From Candidatus Aminicenantota bacterium (GTDB lineage Bacteria; Acidobacteriota; Aminicenantia; Aminicenantales; Aminicenantaceae): a stretch of 64,000 nt of DNA. Every line of letters begins with the position of its first letter. Position 1 is the stretch's first letter. Below the pieces are notes generated by a model. It was given only the letters and a program-made list of their open reading frames with translations, was not told the origin of the DNA and made no database searches. The stretch is taken from the NCBI GenBank assembly GCA_011772495.1, contig WVZL01000046.1:57790-121789 (forward strand), in the 5' to 3' direction. Positions 43,010-52,302 of this stretch are shown here, piece after piece. The translations under genes and the position numbers were made by a program.

Positions 43010-43581
43010 GTTGTCTTTCGGTGGAACAGATCTATATGTACTTAGAGAGACAATTATCCGCTTCTGAGAATAAAATAATCGAGAAGCATGTGGCTAGCTG
43101 CTTAAGATGCCAAAAGGTCCTTGAAGAGCGGAAGCTCCTCCTCCAAGCTGTGGGAAATCTTCCCTCCTGGCAAGTTCCCTCTAATTTTTCCCAGCAGGTC
43201 ATGGAAAACATTTCGCCGGTCAAAGTATCCTTGTCGAGCTGGCTTTCTGCCTTAGCAGGTGGCTTTTTAACTTTTATCGTGGCCTTCACTATATATATCC
43301 TGGCAACCGGACAGAATATGGCTTCTCTTTTCATAAGTCTCCAACAAACCCTTTGGGAACAGATAAAGAATTCGTCTCTTGTTTTTATCAAATTTTTCAA
43401 AGTTATATCCGCCATCCTATCAACTGTCCGTCAACTCCTTGAAAGCCTTTTCAACGGTCTTCTCCACCTGCTCACGGTCATAAAACCTGAAGTCCAGATC
43501 CTGATCATCGTTACCTTTATCCTGCTCTCTTTCCTTTTTATCTATGGAATGCGGAGAAAGTTTTTGTTCGGAGAAAAATAA
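43006..43581 (+). CDS. Zinc-finger anti-sigma factor, membrane-spanning
   Basis: 191 residues. The N-terminal zf-HC2/ZAS domain has Cys3 and the HVASCLRC pattern (His-x3-Cys-x2-Cys) at about 27-34, binding the ECF factor in the cytoplasm. A hydrophobic helix lies near residues 78-102 (SALAGGFLTFIVAFTIYILA), a region of amphipathic helices follows, and a second membrane helix near 164-182 (ILIIVTFILLSFLFIYG), so the middle section would be periplasmic. It overlaps the sigma gene by 4 bp and the next gene by 1 bp. Confidence 0.87.
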   Translation: MSCLSVEQIYMYLERQLSASENKIIEKHVASCLRCQKVLEERKLLLQAVGNLPSWQVPSNFSQQVMENISPVKVSLSSWLSALAGGFLTFIVAFTIYILATGQNMASLFISLQQTLWEQIKNSSLVFIKFFKVISAILSTVRQLLESLFNGLLHLLTVIKPEVQILIIVTFILLSFLFIYGMRRKFLFGEK

Positions 43582-44492
43582 TGAAAAATAAAATAATCTT
43601 GCCTTTGACCCTCCTCCTTTTCTTCGGGTTTATCCCTTTCCAGGGCCAACAAAGCTTGGCCTTGAAAAAAGATATTGTGGTGGCTGAAGGAGAAGTTCAA
43701 GATAATGTCATCACCCTAGGCGGGAATGTGCTCATCGAGGGAAAAGTCAAAGAAGATGTCGTTGCCTTCGGCGGAACGATCACTGTGAAAGGCAAAGTCG
43801 GGGGGGTCGTACTTGGAGTCGGCTCTGATATCGAGCTGGCCTCTACAGCTATTATCGAGGGCGATCTTTATTCCATCGGGGGAACACTTAAAAAAGAGCC
43901 GGGGTGTGTTATCGAGGGAGACACGGTTTACTTCAAGACTTCTGAGGATATCTCCAAGTTTCTCAAGGAAGCTTTTAGAGGAATTTTCACAATTTCCTTT
44001 ATTCCATTCGTTCTGATCACGAAGCTGCTTCTATTTTTCATCTGGTTTATCATCGCCATTGTATTTGCGGCTTTGCTTCCTCGACAAATCTCTTTTGCCT
44101 CTAGCCAAGTCAGAACATCCTTCTGGCCAGTGGTCGGTATCGGCTTCCTCAGCATCATTATCTATGTTGGAGTCGTCATTTTCTCTGCCCTTCTCTGTTT
44201 CCTCCTGATAGGCATTCCCATCCTTCTCTTTTTCGTCATCCTGGGAATAGCCATCCAGATTTTTGGACGGGTTATCTTTTTTTATTTCTTCGGGGAAACC
44301 CTTTCTAAAGCGTTCGGAAAATCAAGAATATCTCCCCTGGCCGCTGTTACCCTCGGCCTAGTACTGATAACGCTTATCAGATTTATTCCCGTACTCGGTT
44401 TTCTTTTCTCCTTCTGCATGAGCATAATTGGTTGGGGAGTGGTTATCAGGACAAAATTCGGGACAACTGAAAACTGGTTTAAAAGAACTTAG
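43581..44492 (+). CDS. Polymer-forming (bactofilin-like) membrane protein
   Basis: 303 residues. Signal peptide about 1-27. Residues about 32-118 form a right-handed beta-helix of short strands of the bactofilin/polymer-forming type (EGEVQDNVITLGGNVLIEG, KVKEDVVAFGGTITVKG). Four or five membrane helices follow (about 140-290), with proline-rich turns as in permease-like domains. The beta-helix should lie in the periplasm. It is the third gene of the ECF sigma operon (1-bp overlap), so it is likely a target or sensor of envelope stress. Proteins with this build recur next to ECF genes in Acidobacteria-like genomes, with unknown mechanism. Confidence 0.8.
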   Translation: MKNKIILPLTLLLFFGFIPFQGQQSLALKKDIVVAEGEVQDNVITLGGNVLIEGKVKEDVVAFGGTITVKGKVGGVVLGVGSDIELASTAIIEGDLYSIGGTLKKEPGCVIEGDTVYFKTSEDISKFLKEAFRGIFTISFIPFVLITKLLLFFIWFIIAIVFAALLPRQISFASSQVRTSFWPVVGIGFLSIIIYVGVVIFSALLCFLLIGIPILLFFVILGIAIQIFGRVIFFYFFGETLSKAFGKSRISPLAAVTLGLVLITLIRFIPVLGFLFSFCMSIIGWGVVIRTKFGTTENWFKRT

Positions 44493-44507
44493 AAGTATTC
44501 AACTCAC

Positions 44508-44530
44508 AGGTTCTGCGAGAGTGAGAACCT
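44508..44530. terminator. Hairpin between converging genes
   Basis: AGGTTCT (44508-44514) pairs perfectly with AGAACCT (44524-44530) across a 9-base loop, between the polymer-forming gene and frr, which converge. No T-run follows on either side, so terminator function is tentative. Confidence 0.35.
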
Positions 44531-44583
44531 ACACATATAAGGCAAGAAATGATGGGGGAAGATATAGATTATAAGTCCTGTCC

Positions 44584-45141
44584 TTATATTTCCAGGATTT
44601 CTTTTTCTTTAGCGTCAGCGAGCTCTTCGATCCTCTTCGTGTATTCATCCGTCACTTCCTGAAGCTTGTCATATCCCCAGAATTTGTCATCTTCAGTAAT
44701 GTCTTTATTCTCTTCCAGCTCTTCAATCTTCTCTTTAGCCTCTCTCCTCATGACACGGAGAGCAGTCTTTTCATCCTCGAGCATCTTCCGGATGTGCTTG
44801 GCCAGCTCTTGTCTCCTATCCTCATCCAAAGGAGGAATCGGTATCTTGAGTATTTTACCATCATTGATCGGATTAAGTCCTAAATCCTCAGCTCTAATGG
44901 CCTTATCCAGGGATTCCAGGAGCGAAGGATCCCAGGGTTGAATAGTGATCAAAGTCGGATCTGGAACTCCTAAAGTCGCAACCTGATTCAGAGGTGTTAA
45001 TGTTCCGTAATAATCAACCTTTATGTCTTCGAGCAGATTTATATTCGCTCGTCCTGTTCGCAGCTTGCTCAGATCCTTACGAAAATGATCTGCTGAGGTC
45101 TTCATCTTTTGTTCGAGTTCCCTTAATACGTCCTTAACCAT
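44584..45141 (-). CDS. frr: Ribosome-recycling factor
   Basis: 185 residues from the ATG at 45141; an ATG two codons earlier (45147) is possible. RRF splits post-termination ribosomes with EF-G. Family features: VKDVLRELEQKMKTSADHFRKDLSKLRTGRANINLLEDIKVDYYG, PLNQVATLGVPDPTLITIQPWD and the KIEELEENKDITEDDKFWGYDKLQEVTDEY end. It is last of the run rplM-rpsI-rpsB-tsf-pyrH-frr, the standard order in bacteria. Confidence 0.97.
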   Translation of the reverse strand: MVKDVLRELEQKMKTSADHFRKDLSKLRTGRANINLLEDIKVDYYGTLTPLNQVATLGVPDPTLITIQPWDPSLLESLDKAIRAEDLGLNPINDGKILKIPIPPLDEDRRQELAKHIRKMLEDEKTALRVMRREAKEKIEELEENKDITEDDKFWGYDKLQEVTDEYTKRIEELADAKEKEILEI

Positions 45142-45181
45142 CCTCATCCCTTTCTAAAAAAATACGCTTTTCTAAACATCA

Positions 45182-45901
45182 TTAATAAACCAAGGTCCCT
45201 ACTTTTTGTCCTAAAACGACCCTTTTTATGTTCCCGCGCCTCTTCAGGTTGAAAACGATTACAGGCAAATCATTATCTTTGCATAAGGAAATGGCCGTGG
45301 TATCCATAACCTTCAATCCTCGGTTTATGACATCCAAATATTTAATCGTACTGAACTTTTTAGCTTTCTCATCTTTTAAAGGATCGGATGTGTACACCCC
45401 GTCAACTTTAGTTGCCTTCAATATGACCTGGGCCTTGATCTCCAAAGCCCTCAAGGCCGCGGCCGTGTCGGTAGTGAAATGAGGACTCCCAGTACCTGCA
45501 CTAAAGATGACAATTCTACCCTTTTCAAGGTGTCTGATGATCTTTCTTCGTACAAAGGGCTCTGCTATAGCCTTTATCTCGATGGCAGAGATAAGGCGGG
45601 TCATGACCCCCTCCTTCTCCAATGCATCCTGGAGGGCAATCCCATTGATGATTGTTCCCAGTAAACCCATATAATCAGCTGAGGCCCGGTCCATCCCAGC
45701 TTCCACACCTGAAGATCCTCTGAAGAAATTGCCTCCACCGATCATGATCGCTATCTGGACTCCTAAATCGGAAACTTCCTTTATCTCTTGAGCAACGGAT
45801 TTGGTCGTCTGAAGATCGATCCCGTAGGGAACTTTACCAATAAGGGACTCACCCGAAAGTTTTAATAATATTCTCTCATAGGCAGGCTTAGGCTGGGCCA
45901 T
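45182..45901 (-). CDS. pyrH: UMP kinase
   Basis: 239 residues. It phosphorylates UMP to UDP in pyrimidine synthesis, forming hexamers. Signatures: [13 protein letters not shown] at the start, GGGNFFRG near residue 55, [25 protein letters not shown], and [20 protein letters not shown] near residue 135. It lies 10 bp downstream of tsf and 40 bp upstream of frr. Confidence 0.97.
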   Translation of the reverse strand: MAQPKPAYERILLKLSGESLIGKVPYGIDLQTTKSVAQEIKEVSDLGVQIAIMIGGGNFFRGSSGVEAGMDRASADYMGLLGTIINGIALQDALEKEGVMTRLISAIEIKAIAEPFVRRKIIRHLEKGRIVIFSAGTGSPHFTTDTAAALRALEIKAQVILKATKVDGVYTSDPLKDEKAKKFSTIKYLDVINRGLKVMDTTAISLCKDNDLPVIVFNLKRRGNIKRVVLGQKVGTLVY

Positions 45902-45911
45902 ATCTTAATTC

Positions 45912-46508
45912 TTAGGGTTTGCCCAGCGCGAACCGAGCAAACCGCCTTATCTTGATATTTTCCCCGAATTTGGTGATATGAGTAGCCACTAACTGTTTGA
46001 TTGAGATTTTATCGTCTTTAACGAAAGGTTGCTCTTCCAAGCAGACTTCTTCGTAATATTTCTTCAACTTGCCTTCAACAATCTTCTCGATAACCTCAGG
46101 AGGTTTACCGGAATCCTTGAATTGAGCCCGGATGATCTCTTTTTCCTCCTCTAGCTCTTCCGCAGCAACTTCCTCAGAAGATACATACTTGGGATCCGTA
46201 GCGGCAATTTGCATCGCTACATTCTTGACTAGCTCCTTGAATTCCTTGTTGCGAGCTACGAAATCAGATTCACAGTTAACCTCTACCAGCACGCCTATTT
46301 TCCCATCAAGATGGATATAGGAACCAACCAGTCCATCTGCCGTTTCTCGGCTCATTTTCTCTTTGGCCCGTGCGTATCCTTTTTTTCGCAAACTCGTGAT
46401 GGCCTTCTCAATGTCTCCCTTGCTTTCCTGGAGTGCTTTCTTGCACTCCATCACTCCGATTCCTGTTCTTTGGCGGAGCTCTTTGACCATTTCAGCTGTT
46501 ATCGTCAT
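45912..46508 (-). CDS. tsf: Elongation factor Ts
   Basis: 198 residues from the ATG at 46508, preceded by GGAAG; the frame is open upstream but the family start is MTITAEMVKELRQRTGIGVMECKKAL. It exchanges GDP for GTP on EF-Tu. The UBA-like N-terminus, one short dimerisation core with VLVEVNCESDFVARN and the C-terminal module make this a short EF-Ts with a single core repeat, as in many bacteria outside Proteobacteria. 16 bp follow rpsB. Confidence 0.97.
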   Translation of the reverse strand: MTITAEMVKELRQRTGIGVMECKKALQESKGDIEKAITSLRKKGYARAKEKMSRETADGLVGSYIHLDGKIGVLVEVNCESDFVARNKEFKELVKNVAMQIAATDPKYVSSEEVAAEELEEEKEIIRAQFKDSGKPPEVIEKIVEGKLKKYYEEVCLEEQPFVKDDKISIKQLVATHITKFGENIKIRRFARFALGKP

Positions 46509-46524
46509 GGCACTTCCAATCTTC

Positions 46525-47334
46525 TTAAGATTTATCTGAAACACCCTTTTCAGAGTCTTCTTGATCAGGAAATGACTCTTTGGAAGGAGAAAGAGCCTCC
46601 TCTGCTGGTGGCGCTTCCTCTTTTTTCTCTTGCTGGAGTTCTTTTTCGACTCTTTTCTTTTTCCCCTCTACTATGGCTTGGGAAATCTTTGAGGCAAACA
46701 ACTCGATAGCTCTGACAGCATCATCATTACCCGGGATAGGGTATTCGATGTTCTCTGGATTTCCATTCGTATCCACCACAGCCACTATCGGAATGTTCAT
46801 TTTTTGAGCCTCTAAGATGGCGGTCTCCTCTTTAGCAGAGTCAATCACAAACAAGGTACCGGGTAATTCAGTCATGGTTTTTAGCCCACCTAGATTCTTG
46901 GATAATTTCCGGTACACCTTCTCCAATTTTGACTGTTCCTTCTTGGAAAGAAGCTCCCACCTCCCATCTTCTTTCATCTCGTCAAATTCGATTAACTTAT
47001 CGACACTTCCCCTAATAATCTCAAAGTTGGTCAGTAATCCTCCCAGCCAGCGCTGGTTGACATAACACGATTCGCTCTTGGCAGCCACTTCTTTGATAAT
47101 ATCCTGCGCTTGTTTTTTCGTTCCCACCATGAGTACTCCTTTTCCACTCTCGGCTACTTCTCTTATAAAATGAAGAGCTTCTTTAAAGATTCTTATCGTC
47201 TTCTGTAGATCAATGATATAGATGCCGTTCCTCTGTCCGAAGATGTACTCTTTCATTTTGGGATTCCACCTCTTGGTTTGGTGGCCAAAGTGAACACCTG
47301 CTTCTAAAAGTTCTTTCATTGTTACGGTTACCAC
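46525..47334 (-). CDS. rpsB: 30S ribosomal protein S2
   Basis: 269 residues. Family segments: [86 protein letters not shown], and [12 protein letters not shown]. The C-terminus has a long acidic and lysine-rich extension (about 230-269) typical of several phyla. S2 joins the 30S subunit late. Confidence 0.98.
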   Translation of the reverse strand: MVTVTMKELLEAGVHFGHQTKRWNPKMKEYIFGQRNGIYIIDLQKTIRIFKEALHFIREVAESGKGVLMVGTKKQAQDIIKEVAAKSESCYVNQRWLGGLLTNFEIIRGSVDKLIEFDEMKEDGRWELLSKKEQSKLEKVYRKLSKNLGGLKTMTELPGTLFVIDSAKEETAILEAQKMNIPIVAVVDTNGNPENIEYPIPGNDDAVRAIELFASKISQAIVEGKKKRVEKELQQEKKEEAPPAEEALSPSKESFPDQEDSEKGVSDKS

Positions 47335-47347
47335 TGGAATTCCTCTC

Positions 47348-47752
47348 TTATCTCTTGTGATATTGAGGGGCTTTTCTCGCTCCCAACAATCCGTATTTCT
47401 TTCTTTCTTTGATCCTAGCGTCCCTCGTCAGCAAACCAGCTTGTTTGAGGGTTTGCTTCAATTCTCTGTTAAACTCTACTAAAGCCCTCGAAACTCCCAA
47501 TCGAAGCGCTTCTGCTTGTCCTCCTACTCCACCTCCATCAACCCGCATGAATAAATCAAACTTATTCTCTGTCTCGGTGAGGAGGAGAGGCTGCTTGATC
47601 TTGTATTTTAGAGAATTCTGGTGAAAATATTCATTGAAGGATCGCACTTTCTTATTAACATATAAAGTGACATCTCCCTTTCCTGGGCGTAGAAAGACTC
47701 TCGCGACAGAAGTTTTTCTCTTTCCTGTTCCGTAGTACTGTATTAGGCTCAA
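47348..47752 (-). CDS. rpsI: 30S ribosomal protein S9
   Basis: 134 residues. Starts [16 protein letters not shown] and ends [17 protein letters not shown], with the basic tail that reaches the P-site t[22 protein letters not shown] is present. 13 bp separate it from rpsB and 12 bp from rplM. Confidence 0.98.
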   Translation of the reverse strand: MSLIQYYGTGKRKTSVARVFLRPGKGDVTLYVNKKVRSFNEYFHQNSLKYKIKQPLLLTETENKFDLFMRVDGGGVGGQAEALRLGVSRALVEFNRELKQTLKQAGLLTRDARIKERKKYGLLGARKAPQYHKR

Positions 47753-47764
47753 CTTTGCTCCTCC

Positions 47765-48193
47765 CTAAAATTGGAATTCTAGAGGTTTCTGGGCCTCATG
47801 AGGATGATGAGGGCCTCGATACACTTTTAACTTCTTATAGACAGCTCGGCCAAGCTTGTTCTTGGGAATCATTCCCCAGACTGCCCTGCGTATGACCTCT
47901 TCAGGTTTTTTCTCCAGGAGCTCTTTCAAAGTCTTGTCCTTCAGACCTCCAGGATATCCAGAATGTGAATAATATCTCTTCTGCTCCTCTTTTCTGCCGC
48001 TCACAACCACCTTTTCGGCATTAATCACCACCACGAAATCGCCACAATCAAGAAAATTGGCGAATTGAGGCTTTCGCTTTCCTCGCAGCAGCACAGCCAC
48101 TTCAGTGGCCAAACGCCCCAAAATCTTTCCTTCGGCATTCACCAGCCACCACTTTTTCTCTAACTCGTCTTTTTTGGGCACAAATGTTCTCAT
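47765..48193 (-). CDS. rplM: 50S ribosomal protein L13
   Basis: 142 residues. Family segments: [51 protein letters not shown] and [32 protein letters not shown]. It leads the translation operon; a near-consensus promoter lies 46 bp upstream. Confidence 0.98.
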   Translation of the reverse strand: MRTFVPKKDELEKKWWLVNAEGKILGRLATEVAVLLRGKRKPQFANFLDCGDFVVVINAEKVVVSGRKEEQKRYYSHSGYPGGLKDKTLKELLEKKPEEVIRRAVWGMIPKNKLGRAVYKKLKVYRGPHHPHEAQKPLEFQF

Positions 48194-48238
48194 TTCTCTA
48201 AAGCCTCGGAATACACTCAGAAGCTAGGATGATGAATT

Positions 48239-48267
48239 AAAATACTAAATCTTCGAAGAGTTGTCAA
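48239..48267 (-). promoter_or_regulatory. Sigma-70-type promoter of the rplM operon
   Basis: On the minus strand: perfect TTGACA (48262-48267), 17-bp spacer and TATTTT (48239-48244), 46 bp before the rplM ATG. Confidence 0.75.
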
Positions 48268-48308
48268 CTTTTATTAGGGTAAAATCAACAGCTTAAGGAG
48301 GGAATATC

Positions 48309-49007
48309 CTAATGGATCCAGACCTTTGCTTTTCTTCCTTGGGTAAAAATCTTGATCAGCAGAATCCCCACCAAAAAACCACCTATATGAGCAAACCAAG
48401 CCACTCCACCGCCCATCCCGATGTTCAATACCTGAACTAAGAACCAGATTCCGAGGACCACAGCCGCAGGGATAGGGACAATCCTGATGAAAAAAAAGAG
48501 GAATATCAAGGTCAATACCCTTGCCCTCGGATACAGGATCAAATAAGCACCCAATATTCCGGCGATGGCTCCGCTGGCTCCAACCATCGGATACTGGGAG
48601 TTGAAATTAAAGATGATATGAGTAAAACTCGCTCCTAAACCACTGAGCAGATAAAAAAGGATGAATCGAGCCGGGCCAAGAAAATCCTCGACATTATTCC
48701 CGAAAATCCAGAGGTAGAGCATGTTGAAAAGAAGGTGAAAAATACCACCGTGAAGAAACATGGAGGTTACGAGAGTCAAGGGAGGAGACAAGCGAGGAAA
48801 ATAATCGGGAGATATCCAGGGGAAATAATGGACGGATTGGAAATGAGTGATTTCGTAGGGGATGGCTCCCATTTTATAGACGTAATAATAGATCCCTTCA
48901 GGAGAAAATAATTGCACCAGAAAAATAAGAATATTGAGCCCGATAAAGAAAACAGTCACATAGGGAAAGCGTCGGGTAGGATTGTCATCCTTTAGAGGAA
49001 TAAACAT
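48309..49007 (-). CDS. Rhomboid-family intramembrane serine protease
   Basis: 232 residues, six to seven helices. The catalytic Ser is in VGASGAIAG (about residue 140) and the catalytic His in HIGGFLVG near the end; HGGIFHLLFNMLYLWIFG supplies the loop-1 and TM2 features. An N-terminal extended loop (about 35-75) contains the aromatic and proline-rich L1 region. It cleaves single-pass membrane proteins near the periplasmic face. It has an AGGATGA site. Confidence 0.9.
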   Translation of the reverse strand: MFIPLKDDNPTRRFPYVTVFFIGLNILIFLVQLFSPEGIYYYVYKMGAIPYEITHFQSVHYFPWISPDYFPRLSPPLTLVTSMFLHGGIFHLLFNMLYLWIFGNNVEDFLGPARFILFYLLSGLGASFTHIIFNFNSQYPMVGASGAIAGILGAYLILYPRARVLTLIFLFFFIRIVPIPAAVVLGIWFLVQVLNIGMGGGVAWFAHIGGFLVGILLIKIFTQGRKAKVWIH

Positions 49008-49068
49008 TCATCCTCGTTAACGGGGAATTCGGCGATCAGATCTTATGATTCTCTAAGGAGAGAAGCCC

Positions 49069-50085
49069 TTATTCGCCTTTCCTCAGTTCTTCTTCAAGGC
49101 GTCTTCTTTCTGCCTCTCTTTTCCTCAATTCCTGGAACCTAGCACTATTCTTCTGCCCTTCTGCTTTATGTCTGCTTGCTTTCTCGGGCTCAAGCTGAGC
49201 TAAAACACTCTGGTAAATGACACTTAACCATGAGTAAGGCTCTGGATAGTCGGGATCTAATTCAGCTGCTTTCTCTAAAGCACTAAGGCCATCATAGGCG
49301 GATTCTAGCCTTTCTTCTTTCGATAACTCTGGAAGCCGATAGGCTTTTGCCCAGCGGTTGACTCCTTTAGAAAGCCAGGCTTCAGCACTGTCGGGCTGCA
49401 GGAGAATACGTTTTTCATGGAAATAGTTCGCTCTGTCAAAGTCTGGAATGGGTTCTAATAATTCATAAAATCGAGCCGCATAGGAATAACCTTGAGGATT
49501 TTCAGGGTCAGCCTCTATCCTCCGCAGGTACATTTCTTCTGCTTTTTCATAGGGCGTTTTGACTCCAGTTTCTTCCCTTTCTTCCTCCTCAGTCCCTTTG
49601 GCATATCTTTTATAAAATTCGGCTACGACGTAGTAATTGTCCATATTGCCTGGTTCCATTTCTAGTATTTTCAGGTACAACTTTTCCGCCTCATCAAATT
49701 CTCTCAGCTTGTCGTACATATCTCCCAAGGAATAGATCACTTCCTTGTTGTTAGGGTAAAGCTCGTAGGCTTTTCTTAAGGCTTCTAAAGCTTTGTCTGC
49801 TTTCTCTATGTTTTCTGGGGTATCAATACCGGGTCGATAAATGTTCTTGTAAGCTTCGCCCAGGTATCGGTAAATATCTCCCAGATCTGGATTGAGGCCT
49901 AAGGCTTGTTCATATTCCTCTATGGCCTGTCGATAAAGCCCATCAGCAAAATGATGGTTTCCGGCGGAAAAATGGTTATTAGCCATCAGATTACTGGGCT
50001 TTAATTTTTCACAACTTGTAGAGAAAAAAATAACAGCCAGCACGAGAATAACCAGAATGATTAGCTTGGCAGTTCTTCCAATCAT
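49069..50085 (-). CDS. TPR lipoprotein
   Basis: 338 residues. Lipoprotein signal with lipobox FSTSC (Cys25). At least six tetratricopeptide repeats fill the rest (for example YRQAIEEYEQALGLNPDLGDIYRYLGEAY, KALEALRKAYELYPNNKEV, EAEKLYLKILEMEPGN), with a charged C-terminal helix. It would be a protein-contact scaffold at the outer or inner membrane. Strong AGGAGGAG site. No partner is evident; der lies upstream beyond a repeat element. Confidence 0.85.
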   Translation of the reverse strand: MIGRTAKLIILVILVLAVIFFSTSCEKLKPSNLMANNHFSAGNHHFADGLYRQAIEEYEQALGLNPDLGDIYRYLGEAYKNIYRPGIDTPENIEKADKALEALRKAYELYPNNKEVIYSLGDMYDKLREFDEAEKLYLKILEMEPGNMDNYYVVAEFYKRYAKGTEEEEREETGVKTPYEKAEEMYLRRIEADPENPQGYSYAARFYELLEPIPDFDRANYFHEKRILLQPDSAEAWLSKGVNRWAKAYRLPELSKEERLESAYDGLSALEKAAELDPDYPEPYSWLSVIYQSVLAQLEPEKASRHKAEGQKNSARFQELRKREAERRRLEEELRKGE

Positions 50086-50183
50086 TATCTCCTCCTTATC
50101 GTCCTGTCCTTTCTTGGGGGTGAAGTAAATTTATAATAAAATCAAAAAACAAAGTCAAGAAAAACAAAAATCTCAAAAAATAA

Positions 50184-50319
50184 GGGACGGTTCTATTTTT
50201 TCATTTGAAGCCAGGTTTTCTCATTATTATACGCCTCTGTTCTCTTTTCATCCATTGAGCATCAATTAATAGTAAAACCTGACCCCGTTGTCATGTAGAG
50301 AAAAAATAGAACCGTCCCC
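50184..50319. repeat. REP-like inverted-repeat pair (copy 4)
   Basis: GGGACGGTTCTATTTTTTC (50184-50202) and its exact complement GAAAAAATAGAACCGTCCC (50300-50318) flank about 97 bases that include CCTGACCCCG. Arms are longer and better kept than in copies 1-3. It lies between der and the TPR lipoprotein gene, both on the minus strand. Confidence 0.75.
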
Positions 50320-50352
50320 ATTTTGTTTTGGTCCCCATTTTGCTTATATTTT

Positions 50353-51666
50353 TCAACTCGCTCGCAAGATCAATCGAATCGGATTTCCCCAAAAATCAAA
50401 CTTGGAGCGCAAATGTTGGATAAAGAACTTCTCATAGCTGGGAGCAAGGGAAACCCTCGAATGAGTAAAGAGAACAAACGTAGGAGGAAGGACTCTTTTC
50501 TGAGTCATATATTTTATCTTGATCCTTCTTTTTCTCCTGGAAAGGGGAGGATGTCTTTCGTTCACTCCAGCCAAGAATTCATTCAGCCGAGATGTTTGGA
50601 TTCTTCGGCATCCGTTGAGATAAACCTCTTCTGCCATATCAAGGATCTTTACGACCCGCTTGCCGGAAACAGCAGAAATAAAAAGAAGAGGAGCATAACT
50701 GACAAAATCGAGTCTGCGATAAATCCTTGCCTTGATTTCCTCAGATGATGGAGCATGATCTTGGATCAAATCCCATTTGTTCAGGCCAATCAGCATCGGT
50801 TTCCCTGAAGCTCGAGCCAGGTTAGCCACGGTCGTATCTTGACGGGTAGGAAAATCTCCAGCATCAAGGATCATACAGATGACATCCGCTCCCCTGATGT
50901 CTTTCTTGGCCTTGATGATGCTTGCCTTTTCTCTCTTGTCTCTGGCGCGGCTCAGTCTTCTAAGACCCGCGGTGTCGATGAGGAGGAAAGCTTTCTGGTG
51001 CCTCTTGATCAGGGTATCTGTACTGTCTCTGGTTGTTCCAGGAATTTCGCTGACGATCAATTTTTCCTCGCCGCAGAGACGATTGACGATGGAAGATTTT
51101 CCCACGTTTATGCGACCCACAATGGCTATTCTGAGGGGTTTTTCTTCTGCTTCTTCTGCCTTAGAAGGCTGGATAACATCCAGCAGGTTGGCTTCGAGAA
51201 ACTCCAAGTTTCTCTTGTGCTCGGCTGAAACAGCAAAGATCCTTTCTTTGGCTAGGCGGTAATACTCAGCCAGTTTTGCTTCTTCAGCAGCAGAGTCAAC
51301 CTTGTTGACCACGACGAAAATTGCTTTCCCCAACTTTCTCAGGGAGATGAAGAGCTCTTCCTCTGCGGGCAACAACTCTCTTTTGGCATCCAAGACAAAA
51401 AGAATCACGTCTGCCTTCTGAGCCGCTGCCCAAGCTTTTTCTTTAATCTTGGAGGAAAGAGGTTCTTCAACAGAATCAAAAAATCCGCCGGTATCGACAA
51501 GGGTGAATTCCCTGTCCTGCAAACGGCAGGGCGCTTCGATTTGATCCCTCGTCATCCCTGGGAGAGAGTGAACAAGGGATCTTTTCCTTCTTAAGAATCG
51601 ATTAAATAATGTAGACTTGCCGACATTGGGAAAGCCCACAATGATAACCCTGGCTGATTTCTTCAT
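50353..51666 (-). CDS. der: GTPase Der (EngA)
   Basis: 437 residues. Two GTPase domains in tandem, unique to Der: the first with GFPNVGKST, DTGG and NKVD, the second with GRINVGKSS, DTAGLRR and NKWD. A KH-like C-terminal domain follows (from about 355, PPLSRRKRRIKIKYMTQ and VLFTHSRVS). Needed for 50S subunit maturation. No strong Shine-Dalgarno upstream of the ATG. It is 39 bp from the GerMN gene, so probably co-transcribed with the cell-wall genes. Confidence 0.97.
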   Translation of the reverse strand: MKKSARVIIVGFPNVGKSTLFNRFLRRKRSLVHSLPGMTRDQIEAPCRLQDREFTLVDTGGFFDSVEEPLSSKIKEKAWAAAQKADVILFVLDAKRELLPAEEELFISLRKLGKAIFVVVNKVDSAAEEAKLAEYYRLAKERIFAVSAEHKRNLEFLEANLLDVIQPSKAEEAEEKPLRIAIVGRINVGKSSIVNRLCGEEKLIVSEIPGTTRDSTDTLIKRHQKAFLLIDTAGLRRLSRARDKREKASIIKAKKDIRGADVICMILDAGDFPTRQDTTVANLARASGKPMLIGLNKWDLIQDHAPSSEEIKARIYRRLDFVSYAPLLFISAVSGKRVVKILDMAEEVYLNGCRRIQTSRLNEFLAGVNERHPPLSRRKRRIKIKYMTQKRVLPPTFVLFTHSRVSLAPSYEKFFIQHLRSKFDFWGNPIRLILRAS

Positions 51667-51705
51667 GAGGAATATTTCCTGAAGGCTATTTTTATAACTC
51701 AGGAA

Positions 51706-52302
51706 CTATCTGGCGATCAAAGAATATTGAGGAAGAAAAGGCTTATTAAGATTAACATGACCTCCTAGAGTTTCCTTTTCTACTCCTTCGATCAAGATAA
51801 AAACCTTCTTTATAGATTTGAAATTATAGGCCAGGGAATTCACGATAGAATAGATGGTTAAAATTTCAGCCGTAGAACCAGAAGGATGACCGACCTGAAA
51901 ATCTTTAGAAAAGTCAACGTAGGCAACTCCTTTCCTTGTCAAGAAAATCTCTCTTAACTTTGTTTGGGGAGGGATTGGGGAAAGATAGCCACTCTGAGAT
52001 TCTTTCAGGAGTTCCTCCAGAGTCTGTTTGGCTTCTTGAACAACAGATGTATAAGCATAGATCTCTCTCACTTCGGGATGCAGAAGGGCATCTTTTTCGG
52101 AAAGATAAAAAAGCACCACCTTTCTCTTCTCCTGTTGTTCATCTGAGGATTGGCTTATCTCAGGAGGAAGGGACAGAGGTTCCTGTTCTGTCTTTCCCTT
52201 TCCGCCCATCCTTATGAAGATGATGATAAGAACGGCCAACAGAATTAAGAGGGCTCCCAGGATAGCAAGTCGATTCGAGATCATCCTTCTATTCTTGACC
52301 AT
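51706..52302 (-). CDS. GerMN-domain membrane protein
   Basis: 198 residues. One N-terminal membrane helix (about 12-32), a linker rich in Ser, Glu and Gln, then a GerMN domain (about 60-190): VVLFYLSEKDALLHPEVREI, TKLREIFLTRKGVAYVDFSKDF, GSTAEILTIYSIVNSLAYNF and VFILIEGVEKETLGGHVNLNKPF. GerMN domains occur in spore-germination and peptidoglycan proteins and often accompany amidases. It overlaps the amidase gene by 14 bp, which supports joint work in the cell wall. Confidence 0.88.
   Translation of the reverse strand: MVKNRRMISNRLAILGALLILLAVLIIIFIRMGGKGKTEQEPLSLPPEISQSSDEQQEKRKVVLFYLSEKDALLHPEVREIYAYTSVVQEAKQTLEELLKESQSGYLSPIPPQTKLREIFLTRKGVAYVDFSKDFQVGHPSGSTAEILTIYSIVNSLAYNFKSIKKVFILIEGVEKETLGGHVNLNKPFLPQYSLIAR

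Noticed and set aside
46509..46544. Longer N-terminus for EF-Ts
   Set aside because: It would overlap rpsB, and the family start MTITAEMVKELR is at 46508 with its own ribosome site.
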